DNA of 64,000 nt from NCBI GenBank assembly GCA_963971405.1, contig OZ020491.1, forward strand, positions 23,802,855 through 23,866,854, in the 5' to 3' direction. A program made the position numbers and the translations under genes. The notes beneath the pieces were generated by a model, which worked only from the letters and a program-made list of their open reading frames with translations, was not told the DNA's origin and did not search any database. The first letter of the stretch is position 1; each line of letters opens with the position of its first letter. This DNA is from Psococerastis gibbosa. Its lineage: Eukaryota > Arthropoda > Insecta > Psocodea > Psocidae. This document shows positions 55,684-64,000 of the stretch, piece by piece.

Positions 55684-56500
55684 TGACTGGGCAGAATGCG
55701 TCGTAATAAGCCGGCAATAAGTAAGTACATACAAGAACAGTACCCATAACTTAGCTTGTTCTTACTCTACAAAAATTCTACTCTATTAATTCTTAACTCT
55801 ATAAAGGTTACTCAGAATCCCTATGTAAGCATCTTTGCCCGTGCTATATCCGTTCTGAGTGCACAAACGCTTCACTCGTCTGGGCAGAATGCGTCGTAAT
55901 AAGCCGGCAATAAGTAAGTACATACAAGAACAGTACCCATAACTTAGCTTGTTCTTACTCTACAAAAATTCTACTCTATTAATTCTTAACTCTATAAAGG
56001 TTACTCAGAATCCCTATGTAAGCATCTTTGCCCGTGCTATATCCGTTCTGAGTGCACAAACGCTTCACTCGTCTGGGCAGAATGCGTCGTAATAAGCCGG
56101 CAATAAGTAAGTACATACAAGAACAGTACCCATAACTTAGCTTGTTCTTACTCTACAAAAATTCTACTCTATTAATTCTTAACTCTATAAAGGTTACTCA
56201 GAATCCCTATGTAAGCATCTTTGCCCGTGCTATATCCGTTCTGAGTGCACAAACGCTTCACTCGTCTGGGCAGAATGCGTCGTAATAAGCCGGCGGCAAG
56301 TAAGTACATACAAGAACAGAACCCATAACTTTGCTCGTTTTTCCTCTACAAAATTTTTTAATCCTATAAAGGTTACTAAGAATCACTAAGTAAGCTATCC
56401 ATCATTGTCCGTGCTATATCCATTCTGAGTGCTCAAACTCGACGGGGCAGAACGCGTCGTAATAAGCCGGCGATAAGTAAGTACATACGTACCCATAACA
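55684..56500. repeat. 193-bp tandem array, about 4.3 copies
   Basis: GCAGAATGCG occurs at 55691, 55884, 56077 and 56270 (period exactly 193), and a diverged form at 56447 (177 later). Central units look identical by eye and contain AAGCCGGCAATAAGTAAG, TTAGCTTGTTCTTACTC and GTGCTATATCCGTTCTGAG. The edge units are diverged, as expected for an array grown by unequal exchange. Confidence 0.95.
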
Positions 56501-57037
56501 GAAAAGCATGTTACCGCATCGCATATATCATTACTTCTTCTTCGAAGAAGCATTCAGCTGGTGGAGAAATTATGCAATTAAGTGTACACTGCACTGACAT
56601 AAACATTAGCACTTTTAGAGCCACGTGGAACTTAGCCAATCAGACTCAAGAAGACTCGACCTCGACCATAAACATGTGTCGCTAAAAAGGTATTTGGTAT
56701 ATAGGCTATAACTAGCCAGAGTTTTTTCTTGCATTGACGCACATCCAAGAAGGTCAATATACTCATAGGTAGAGTGCTCAGTATCGGAATTTTCCGCGAA
56801 TCCAGCCAAGTGTCGTTCCAAAAAGTTTTATTATGGAAGTTCAATATGTGAATCGATTATTTATGAAACCAGTCATGGCCTCAAACACAAATTTTTCAGG
56901 AGAGATGAAAAACCGTTTAGTTTCTTTAGTACGGCTACGATGTTTTTCCCTTTAGACTCACCTAGTTTCTCTTCATGAGCTCCATATAATGAGCTATTTA
57001 GCATCGTTAATGATAGTTTTTTCTAACCTAGGGAGAG
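56501..57037. other. Unassigned region
   Basis: Nothing recognised. Confidence 0.4.
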
Positions 57038-57434
57038 CTTTAAGGCTGAGTGTTCAAAATGTTTTGTAAACAAGAAATTTTGCTGATTTTTTGACGAAAA
57101 TAATTTATTGCTCATTCCACAGATACAAAGATAACAAAGTAAACAGATAAAAAACTCATAAAAAATCCAAGTTATCGCAGGAAGTTTATATTTTCTGAAC
57201 TGAAATATTATTACCTTAAAAAAATTGGATAAAGAGCCTTAAACCCATTTTGTAGCACAGTTGTAAATCTGTAAGGGAAATGGACAGCTTTCACAGAAAG
57301 CTCGTACTTTTTAAGATTTTTTCATCTGTTCCCTTTTATATCTTTGTGGCTGTGGAACGAGCAATTAATTAATTTCGTCCAAAAAGTATGATAATTTCTT
57401 GTTTACAAAACATTTTGAACACTCAGGCTTAAAG
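57038..57434. mobile_element. 397-bp TIR element (P)
   Basis: CTTTAAGGCTGAGTGTTCAA at 57038 and its inverse at 57434, extended over about 42 bp (…TGTTTTGTAAACAAGAAATT) with one mismatch. A looser inverted match continues inward (ATAATTTATTGCTC-TTCCAC against GTGG-GAACGAGCAATTAAT). No ORF. Superfamily unclear; no second copy in the window. Confidence 0.75.
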
Positions 57435-57549
57435 TTGGTGGACTTGACTGCTTTCAAAAATTAATACGCAACAATTTACGTTTTACATTTACTTTAATGC
57501 TTCTCAAGTAGACATTAGGTCACAAATAAGACATTAAGTCATGCCAGAC

Positions 57550-58032
57550 TTAGTTTTTTACGAGTTTTATTCTCTTTCCCTCGTAGGCCACTTCAAAATC
57601 TTGGCAAAAAAAAATCCCTTCTGGAACGTGACTTGTGAATTTTCCCAAATCTTCAACTTTGCTCTGACAATTGGCACTTAATACTTTTTTAATTAACGCG
57701 AAGTCTCGATCGCAGGGAAGAAAAGAGTGGCCGCGAATAGGCAAACGATAGTAAATTTTGTCAAATTGGCCAGAGTCTGTTAAGAGTGCACACAGCCCGT
57801 AGGAAATTGGCAGCCCAAAAGAACAAACTTCGTTTGCACCCTTCTGGGCAAAGTGTTCATGGTATGAATTAGGCCTAATGGTAGCAGTGCCATCTCCCAT
57901 GTTGTGAACCCCAAAAGGAAAGATAGAGAGCTGCCTTAAATAATAAGTCTTTTGTACTGGAACAGTAGGCAGTGAAATATTTTGTGTGTAGTCAAAGACA
58001 AGGGCTCTTTTAGTTTTACCATGTTCATAATT
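57550..58032 (-). pseudogene. DUF7869-like transposon-associated protein, partial
   Basis: The minus strand is open from 58032 to the TAA at 57550 (about 160 codons); the first Met is only at 57900. It reads DYTQNISLPTVPVQKTYYLR, GVHNMGDGTATIRP, QKGANEVCSF, then DKIYYRLPIRGHSFLPCDRD and FALIKK. This order (D--QN---P--P-Q--YY-RQL, KGANEV-SF, YP-RGHSF-PCDR-F--IE) is that of a widespread insect protein group with a DUF7869-type domain, often tied to mobile DNA; the match is from memory. The block expected between ANEV-SF and the RGHS motif, which holds a conserved D-C-GQN segment, appears to be missing about 25-30 residues. With no start codon and this loss it is probably dead, or an exon fragment. 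Confidence 0.55.
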
Positions 58033-58511
58033 TCACACAGGTTTTAATTATGAAACCAGTTAAGTCCCGGACATGACTGGTTTCAAAAATAAATGAAATA
58101 TTCAAAGCGATTCCATCGCATTAGTTAGAGTGGGACTTCACTGGTTCCTCAACTCAACGATGCATCTTGCCACAAAGAACATACAAATAACAAAAAATAA
58201 AAATGTCGAAAAGTGTCACTTAACTGGTTTCATAAATAATCGATTCATGTATATAATTTTACTGTGAAACTCAACCCCCCGTAAGATTCAAGAATCGCCG
58301 TCACCAACAGCCTTCAGGATTCGACTCAAGGAGCATCTAATTTTATATCTAGCGCTTGATTGGGACAAAGGGCTTACACAGTGCTGCTAAACAAGGCATA
58401 ATCATATTATTTTTTCTTATTTACCTAGGTATAAAGTTTATTTGATTTTTACTTATTATATTAATTATTACTAGGCGGATGTTATTATTATTGCCTCCCA
58501 TTGACAATTGC
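58033..58511. other. Mostly unassigned spacer
   Basis: A plus reading FRIRLKEHLIL near 58317-58350 vaguely resembles LINE C-termini. Otherwise nothing. Confidence 0.35.
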
Positions 58512-58740
58512 TCATTCCCTCTTCAATCCTTCCAACCATTTCTTTATGCCGGCTTTAAACATATCCATCTGTTTAAATGTTTTCATTTGTGGAGGAAGAT
58601 CATTTAATATCTTTGTTTAATCCCTCTCCATATTTGTTATAAGTTATTTCAAACTTCAGCTTTTTTGGGGTTTCTTGTATTATAATTCCCTTTATCATCT
58701 ATTTGGTATTCTTTTTTTAAAATATCGTAGTTTTAAGGAA
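58512..58740 (-). pseudogene. CR1/L2-like LINE C-terminal remnant
   Basis: The minus strand reads NYNTRNPKKAEV, ITYNKYGEGLNKDI and NDLPPQMKTFKQMDMFK, with KKWLEGLKRE before the TGA at 58512-58514. At least two frame breaks are present. Same family as 45171-45466. Confidence 0.75.
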
Positions 58741-58805
58741 ATAGCAATTAGATTTCAAATGGTTGGTAATGTAGCTTTTACTACAGTTTTTGTTGCTGGC
58801 CCCTA

Positions 58806-58882
58806 GTTGAGTGTAAGAGAAGGCCGTAACTCAGCTAGAGTAGTCTTAGCTAAAAATAAAGTTACTATTTATTTATTTATAA
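58806..58882 (+). mobile_element. 5'-truncated SINE (family S)
   Basis: TAGTTGAGTGTAAGAGAAGG, CCGTAACTCAGCTAGAG and CTATTTATTTATTTAT tail; internal loss after GAAGGC. Confidence 0.65.
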
Positions 58883-59361
58883 GCTTCTTGGGCCGAAGGA
58901 AGAGCAAATTCCATTGTATTAAGTATTGGCTGCTATCTTTTCACACACAAGTGCTAAGCACACACAGCTAAGCTTACAATACAAACCATTTCACAGAAAC
59001 CTCTCTAAATTTAAAAAAAAAAAAAAAAATGACTTTACTTCATCTCCAGAAGAAAATCCAGATAGAAAATCATTTTCTCGTATCAAATCGAAAATCTTAC
59101 AGAATGCAACAACACAGTAGGTGACAATCAGGAATTAGGTTTATTCCGTAGAGTTGTCATAGGTTTACTGCACGTAATAAATCTTTCTGAATTTTGTCAC
59201 ATGCCACTTCACACACAATGCGCGTAACAACGTACTCGCTATCACTACAAAGCTTGCCTAAGTACTAAATAACACGTAAATGAATTGATACCGTCCTATG
59301 TCATCTGATACATAATATTAACTATCTTGATGTCACATTTTACTACATAAAACAAATCCAT
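58883..59361. other. Unassigned spacer
   Basis: Nothing recognised. Confidence 0.4.
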
Positions 59362-59745
59362 GGACATGCTACGTAGAAAATGAGCACCCCAAAATTTGTT
59401 ATTTTTATTTACTCTTTATTTTTTTAATTTAATTAACAAAGCAAGTCATTAAAGATTTGGCTCATGGATGTTGTAGACTTCACGCATCATAATAATAGGA
59501 AATATTAAATTTTTGGTACCTTAGTCTTTCCATAAATACCAGAACAGACAGGACAGGTATAAAATTTCGTGTATTCTGGGATTTTTGGAAGAAGTACAAA
59601 ACCGAAAAGTAAAAATACCCGATTATATGATGCACGAAGTAGTCTTCTACAACTTATATGAGCGATTTTTTTAATAACTTAATGAGTTAGTTAAATAAAA
59701 AAATAAAAGGATTTAATTTTGGGGTGCCAATTTTCTATGTGACAT
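59362..59745. mobile_element. Family F TIR element, copy 1
   Basis: GGACATGCTACGTAGAAAAT, GCACCCCAAAAT at the left, and ATTTTGGGGTGCCAATTTTC, TATGTGACAT at the right, are inverted. The inside (ATTAAAGATT, TAGTCTTCTACAACTTA, TACCCGATTATATGATG) matches copy 2 at 60593-60982. Outer bases eroded. Confidence 0.75.
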
Positions 59746-59763
59746 ACTGTATATATCCTCATA

Positions 59764-60142
59764 AGGACCTAGTCCTTGGGACTGGTAGAGAATCCTCTTT
59801 TTAACCACTGCTCTATTAGGGATGTTCTCCCTATCAACAGGGTTACGTCCGAATTGCCCGGACTTTAAACAAACGTCCGGAAATCCGGATAAAACAAATT
59901 CATGGCACAACCCGTTAAGGATCTAGTCCTTGGGATTGGTAGAGGATCCTTTTTTTACCACTGCTCTATAAGGGATGTTCTCCCTATCAACAGGCTTACG
60001 TCCGCATTGCCCGGTCAATAAACAAGCGCCCGGATATCCGGATAAAACAAATCCATGGCACAACCCGTTAAGCATATAGTCCTTGAGATTGGTAGAGGAC
60101 CCTCTTTTTTACCACTGCTCTATTTGGGATGTTCTCCCTATC
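59764..60142. repeat. 154-bp tandem repeat, about 2.5 copies
   Basis: TAGTCCTTGRGAYTGGTAGAG starts at 59770, 59924 and 60077, with CCACTGCTCTATWWGGGATG and CGGATAAAACAAATYCATGG in each. It lies between the two family F copies. Confidence 0.9.
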
Positions 60143-60300
60143 AAGCGACCGGTTTATTTAACGCCTAAAACATAACAGAAGATAGAAAGGTTCGACAGAA
60201 CACTTATTTCTCATGAAAATTGAGTATTTTTTTATGTTTTTGTCCCCAGAACCAAACTGAGACGGGCGAAGCACCCTATTTTTAGTTTTAGTTTAGTTTT
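60143..60300 (-). mobile_element. Family B fragment
   Basis: CGACCGGTTTATTTAACGCC, TAGAAAGGTTCGACAG, TTTGTCCCCAGAACCAAACTG correspond to the CGGTTTCGTTACTC, TAGAAAGGTTTCGC, TTTACCCCCAGAAGCAAACT block of 39999-40843. Confidence 0.55.
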
Positions 60301-60592
60301 AACGTATACATAGGACAGCAAAAACATTGGAGCTCTGGCTTTTCATACGAAATGATTATCTGCTATCGCACCATCTAGGCGTAGATAAAAATTCACACAA
60401 ATTAACCGTTATATACTTAATGACGCTCATTCAAACTTTGCAAGATAAATATCAAGATTAGGAGCAATTTAAGGCGTTGGGCGTAGGCTATTGAGAATCT
60501 ACAAATTTATTTCATTGTTTTGTGGAGAACTAACTAAATGTATTATTTTTTAAATGAATGCAACTGATTGAATTCTAATGTAAATTTTCAGA

Positions 60593-60982
60593 TTAAGAGG
60601 ACATGCTACGTAGAAAATTTGCACCCCAAAATTAGTTGATTTTATTGACTTTTTATTTTTTAATAAATTAACAAAGCAAGTTATTAAAGATTAGTCTCAT
60701 GTAAGTTGTAGAAGACTACTTCATACATCATATAATGGGAAATATTAAATTTTAGGTGGCTTAGTTCTTTCATAAAACCCAGAAGGGACTAAAATTTCGC
60801 GTATTCGGGGATTTCTGGAAAAACTACAAAACTGAAAAGTAAAAATACCCGATTATATGATGAACAAAGTAGTCTTCTACAACTTAAATGAGCCTAATTT
60901 TAAATAACTTGCTGAGTTAATGAAATAAAAAATGAAATGTATTTAATTTTGGGTTCCAATTTTCAACGTACCATCCTCTTAA
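60593..60982. mobile_element. Family F TIR element, copy 2, TTAA-flanked
   Basis: TTAA lies at both ends (60593-60596 and 60979-60982). Internal termini GAGGACATGCTACGTAGAAA and TTTTCAACGTACCATCCTC are inverted, followed inward by GCACCCCAAAAT / TTTTGGG. A TTAA duplication is the target signature of piggyBac-type elements; no transposase. It may be part of the TIR instead, since 25756-25769 also starts TTAAGAGGA. Confidence 0.75.
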
Positions 60983-61589
60983 GGTGAATCCTACAAACAT
61001 TTTGGGAAACAACATGGCATTAACTATAGTAAATCCTTGTTTCACAGAAGCTATATATGTCAATCGCTCTTTGAACACATGGTCACTAAATTACAATAGC
61101 ACGCTGCTCCTGATGGCCTCCTGTATTTCTTAATTCTATAGTTCACCAACCAGGAAAAAGTCGCTCCTAAAACAACGCAAAAAGTCTTTGGCACTACCAC
61201 CAACAACAACCAAGTCATTAATTTTTAATTTACTATTGACATTAAGTGCAGTAGTTCACGTCATAGCATACCAAACGCAATAATGTTATGCGGTGAGACT
61301 AGCAAAATTATGCAATAGAAATACGTCTTGCCAATAAGGTACTTTTTACGAAATACATACTCATATATGCATGTATACATATGTATACCTATGGACTTAT
61401 ATATAGGTACGTATACCTTATGGACTTCGATGGCATAGTGGTACCTTGTTCGTTTTTAGTTTTAGTTTTTAGCTACAGTAACCTTTTAGGCTTACATACA
61501 ACTTGTGCCCCCGAAGTTTTCATAAAATAGTAGGAAAAGAGGAAAGCCGTCCTCATGGACGTACGCATCTTCCAATTAGGGGCATGATT
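60983..61589. other. Unassigned region
   Basis: Contains AT-rich near-palindromes of TATACATATGTATACC type near 61370-61420. No gene. Confidence 0.4.
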
Positions 61590-62062
61590 TTAATTTCCCC
61601 ACCCGAGGGGTTGGGGGCCGAAGGGGGGCCCAGGGGCCTCCCACGGGGAATTTGTTTTAAAAAAAAAAATAGACATGTAATTGTGGAGTTCAACACATTT
61701 TGATGGGAATTATTTTGAAAAAGAAAGGGCCCAAAAATAGTGGAATTCACGCACTTTGAAAGCAGTTATGTTTATATTTCACATATGAAGAATATTACAG
61801 CTAAAAAGGGGGGCCCGGGGGCTACCGCGGGGAATGGTTTTTAAAAAGATAGGCCTGAAATAGTTCGTCGGCCAAAAAATTTTGATTTTGCAGACGATAA
61901 CTTTATTAACAAAACTGGAAACAGGGGGACCGGGGTCTCCCTGGGGAATTTTTTTTGAATAAATATCTGAAAAATTTGCTGTTTTGCAAATTTGGGGGGG
62001 GGTCCAGACACAGCTGACCCCCTCCCCCCTTGGCTACGGCACTGCGCTGGATCCGCCCTTGC
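61590..62062. mobile_element. G/C-rich transposon remnant
   Basis: Three related blocks (GGGGCCCAGGGGCCTCCC-CGGGGAATT at 61626, GGGGCCCGGGGGCTACC-CGGGGAAT at 61810, GGGGGACCGGGGTCTCCCTGGGGAATT at 61924) repeat about every 115-185 bp. The end GGATCCGCCCTTGCCTG resembles a hAT-type terminus, as at 44141-44158. The small frames are shadows. Confidence 0.4.
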
Positions 62063-62689
62063 CTGACACGCCCTCTTCAACTCCACATATCCAATATCTA
62101 GTGGAAAAGAAAAGCGCGAATAATCATAATCATAACTCACCCAACGAAATAGCGCCTAGCAACAAGCCTTTCGCGGCGTATGCAAATCGCAACTAAAGAA
62201 ATTGGCACAAAAATAGCTAACCCAATACTTAGTCCCATCCCCCCATTAAAATATATAATCGCACATTAAAAAAAAAACTAATCCTCCCCAGATTATGCAA
62301 CAAAGGTGTATGTGATACCAATATTTGTATGTTTGCAGGCCCCTTTGGCACTTTGTCCACTCCTTGCCTATGCATATAAGAGTTGTTTGGTCACGTGACC
62401 CCGCGACCAGAGGTTTGACGTCAATGCTGACCTTAAAACGAGTGATGGTATGGGCACGGAGGTCCTCTCACCTAAGCTAAACACGTGGAAAGCTGTCCAC
62501 AAGGAATGTATACCACTATATAGGCTTACAGTCGCTCCGCAGGGCATAGCCGATACCGCCTGTTGGACTAGACAATTGACATCAATGTACAATTGCTTAG
62601 GATTAATGCAATGGATCACTAATCAGGCCATGGGCGTACGCAGCTTTAAGATTGGGGGAGGAGACATGACCTTAAAGTGTTTCAGCATT
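62063..62689. other. Unassigned region
   Basis: A frame at 62450-62794 runs into the following repeat and has no recognised domain. Confidence 0.4.
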
Positions 62690-63035
62690 TCTGCTTTAAG
62701 CAACCCTGTCAGCCTGGGGGGAGTGAGTCTGTTTGTTAACTTGAGGCACCCTAAGGACAGACTCTTTCACCTCGGGGGAACCGGAGTTGACTGACAGGGT
62801 GGACCTCCTGATTATAGTGGATTCCGAACCACTCGGGGAACATGGTAAAGTCACACGATTAAATCGGAGGTGACCAGGACTCAAAACGCACGTAGACCAA
62901 CTGGTATAGTCTCAGCGCGTTATCATGTCCCACCATGTTCCCCTGCCAACGCTGTGCACCCTACCAATTTTGCCGCAGTTTGAAACATGCTCAGCTCTGT
63001 TCTATTGGATTTAACATGGTAAGGCCGTTGGCATG
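62690..63035 (+). mobile_element. Family C repeat, long copy
   Basis: TTTAAGCAACCCTGTCAGCC, ACTTGAGGCACCCTAAGG, ATTATAGTGGATTCCGAACC, GATTAAATCGGAGGTGACC, CCAACGCTGTGCACCC, ending TAAGGCCGTTGGC. Confidence 0.7.
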
Positions 63036-63335
63036 ACCTTAAAGTCACTCCTCCCCAAAAATTGCTCCAAACAGTTAATAATTAATAACAATGTCGTGAG
63101 GGACTCTTTACCAACCTAAGCCTACTAGGCCCAGTGGTCCCTTGTCCATTGCCAATGACCCCATGAATTTCGGACATTATTTGTATGGTTTCTGTACGAA
63201 TTTTTGGCCATTGGCAAACTGGTATACGTCCACGATGTCAACCTATACCGCCTACAAGCGATAATGGACAGGCTGAGACAAGCTTACCATTGACGCAATG
63301 GAACTTAACCTTGACTTAACCAAGTACAGATACGA

Positions 63336-63477
63336 GTCGAAACAGTTAAAATATAGGTGCGTTTTTTACGTATTTTGACGGCAAAAGTTTAGAGAAAGTC
63401 TTATTGTCGAAACAGTTAAAATATAGATGCGTTTTTTTCGCATTTTGACGGCAAAAGTTTAGAGAAAGTCTTATTAT
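63336..63477. repeat. About 70-bp tandem duplication
   Basis: GTCGAAACAGTTAAAATATAG, GGCAAAAGTTTAGAGAAAGTC and TTATT occur twice in a row. Confidence 0.85.
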
Positions 63478-63659
63478 TCGCCTTTTGTTTTGTTTCCATC
63501 CAATAAAGTCGTTTTCAGTTCTGTTCAGAAAGACTAACTAACATATTATCTTTTCCACCATAGTGCACATAATTTTCTAGTCCAACCGACACACCAACGC
63601 CAATTAAAAGAATTCACTGGGCCACAGGATAGTAAATGTCAATGACGCAAACAAACTAG

Positions 63660-64000
63660 GAGTATTGGAAATAAAGATAAAAATGAGGATCTATAGACCC
63701 TTATGCGGAGACGGAGAGTGGCGTATAAGAAACAACGTCGAAATAGACGCAATACTCAACGGAGAAGACAGTCCGGTTCATAATAGCGCAACGCATAAGA
63801 TGGCTGGGACACGTCGTAAGAATGTCGAACGACCGCATGCCGAAAACTATATACAAAGCAAGGATGACAGGAAGACGACTGGCCGGGCGTAATCGAAAAC
63901 GCTGGAATGATGAGTTGGAAATTTACCTTCGTGAGTTGGGAGTCCGTAGGTGGTGGAGCGTTGAACAAAGCCGAGATAACTGGGGGAGTGTTGTCGAGCA
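63660..64000 (+). pseudogene. LINE ORF2 C-terminus, frameshifted, runs off the window
   Basis: The plus frame from about 63665 reads KIKMRIYRPLCGDGEWR and NVEIDAILNGED. After a one-base frameshift near 63770 it continues VRFIIAQRIRWLGHVVRM, MPKTIYKARMTGRRLAGRNR, KRWNDELEIYLRELGVRRWW and QSRDNWGSVV to the window end. This is the standard tail of an RTE-like or related LINE: D--L-GED-VRFI-AQRIRWLGHV-RM, K--G-R--GR-R-RW-DEL---LR-LG---W---A-DR--W. It is the least decayed of the tails of this family here and the reference for the remnants at 372 and 16125. At least one frameshift makes this copy inactive. Confidence 0.8.

Overview
The window looks like nuclear DNA of an invertebrate animal, probably an arthropod. 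It is AT-rich and gene-poor, and it is crowded with short non-autonomous transposons, tRNA-derived SINEs, 3'-truncated LINE remnants and tandem arrays. There are no bacterial-type operons, no rRNA genes and no convincing functional tRNA. This assignment is inference from the repeat content and from the single eukaryotic gene; no species is recognised.

Only one apparently intact protein gene was found: a single-exon F-box/leucine-rich-repeat protein of 512 residues on the minus strand (37266-38804). A second protein-like remnant (57550-58032, minus) resembles the C-terminal half of a transposon-associated DUF7869-type protein and has lost its central conserved block. A GC-richer stretch at 29970-30760 holds a decayed tandem repeat that still encodes a repeated Val-Thr-Ser-Trp motif on the minus strand. 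Its identity is unknown.

Layout. Positions 1-3051 are repeated almost perfectly (one substitution seen) at 15754-18804, in direct orientation 15,753 bp apart. From 3 to 15 kb there are SINEs, elements of families B, C, D, E and G (my labels), a hAT-like element with a nested Harbinger-like MITE (8321-8897) and a 185-bp tandem repeat. From 18.5 to 22 kb there is a Jockey/R1-like LINE end and further dispersed repeats. From 22716 to 25422 lies a 93-bp satellite with a 12-monomer higher-order repeat. From 25 to 35 kb there are SINEs, an H repeat family, several decayed LINE C-termini and short tandem arrays. From 35 to 39 kb there are an M repeat, a MITE-like element and the F-box gene. From 39 to 56 kb nested insertions predominate: B inside D, a SINE inside a hAT-like element, MITEs and LINE tails, with a 193-bp tandem array at 55684-56500. 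From 57 to 64 kb there are a TIR element, the DUF7869-like remnant, two copies of a TTAA-flanked TIR element and a LINE C-terminus running off the end.

Family labels A to P are local names given by comparing copies inside this window. No database comparison was possible, so superfamily names (PIF/Harbinger, hAT, piggyBac, Helitron, Jockey) rest on terminal sequences, target-site duplications or protein motifs visible here.
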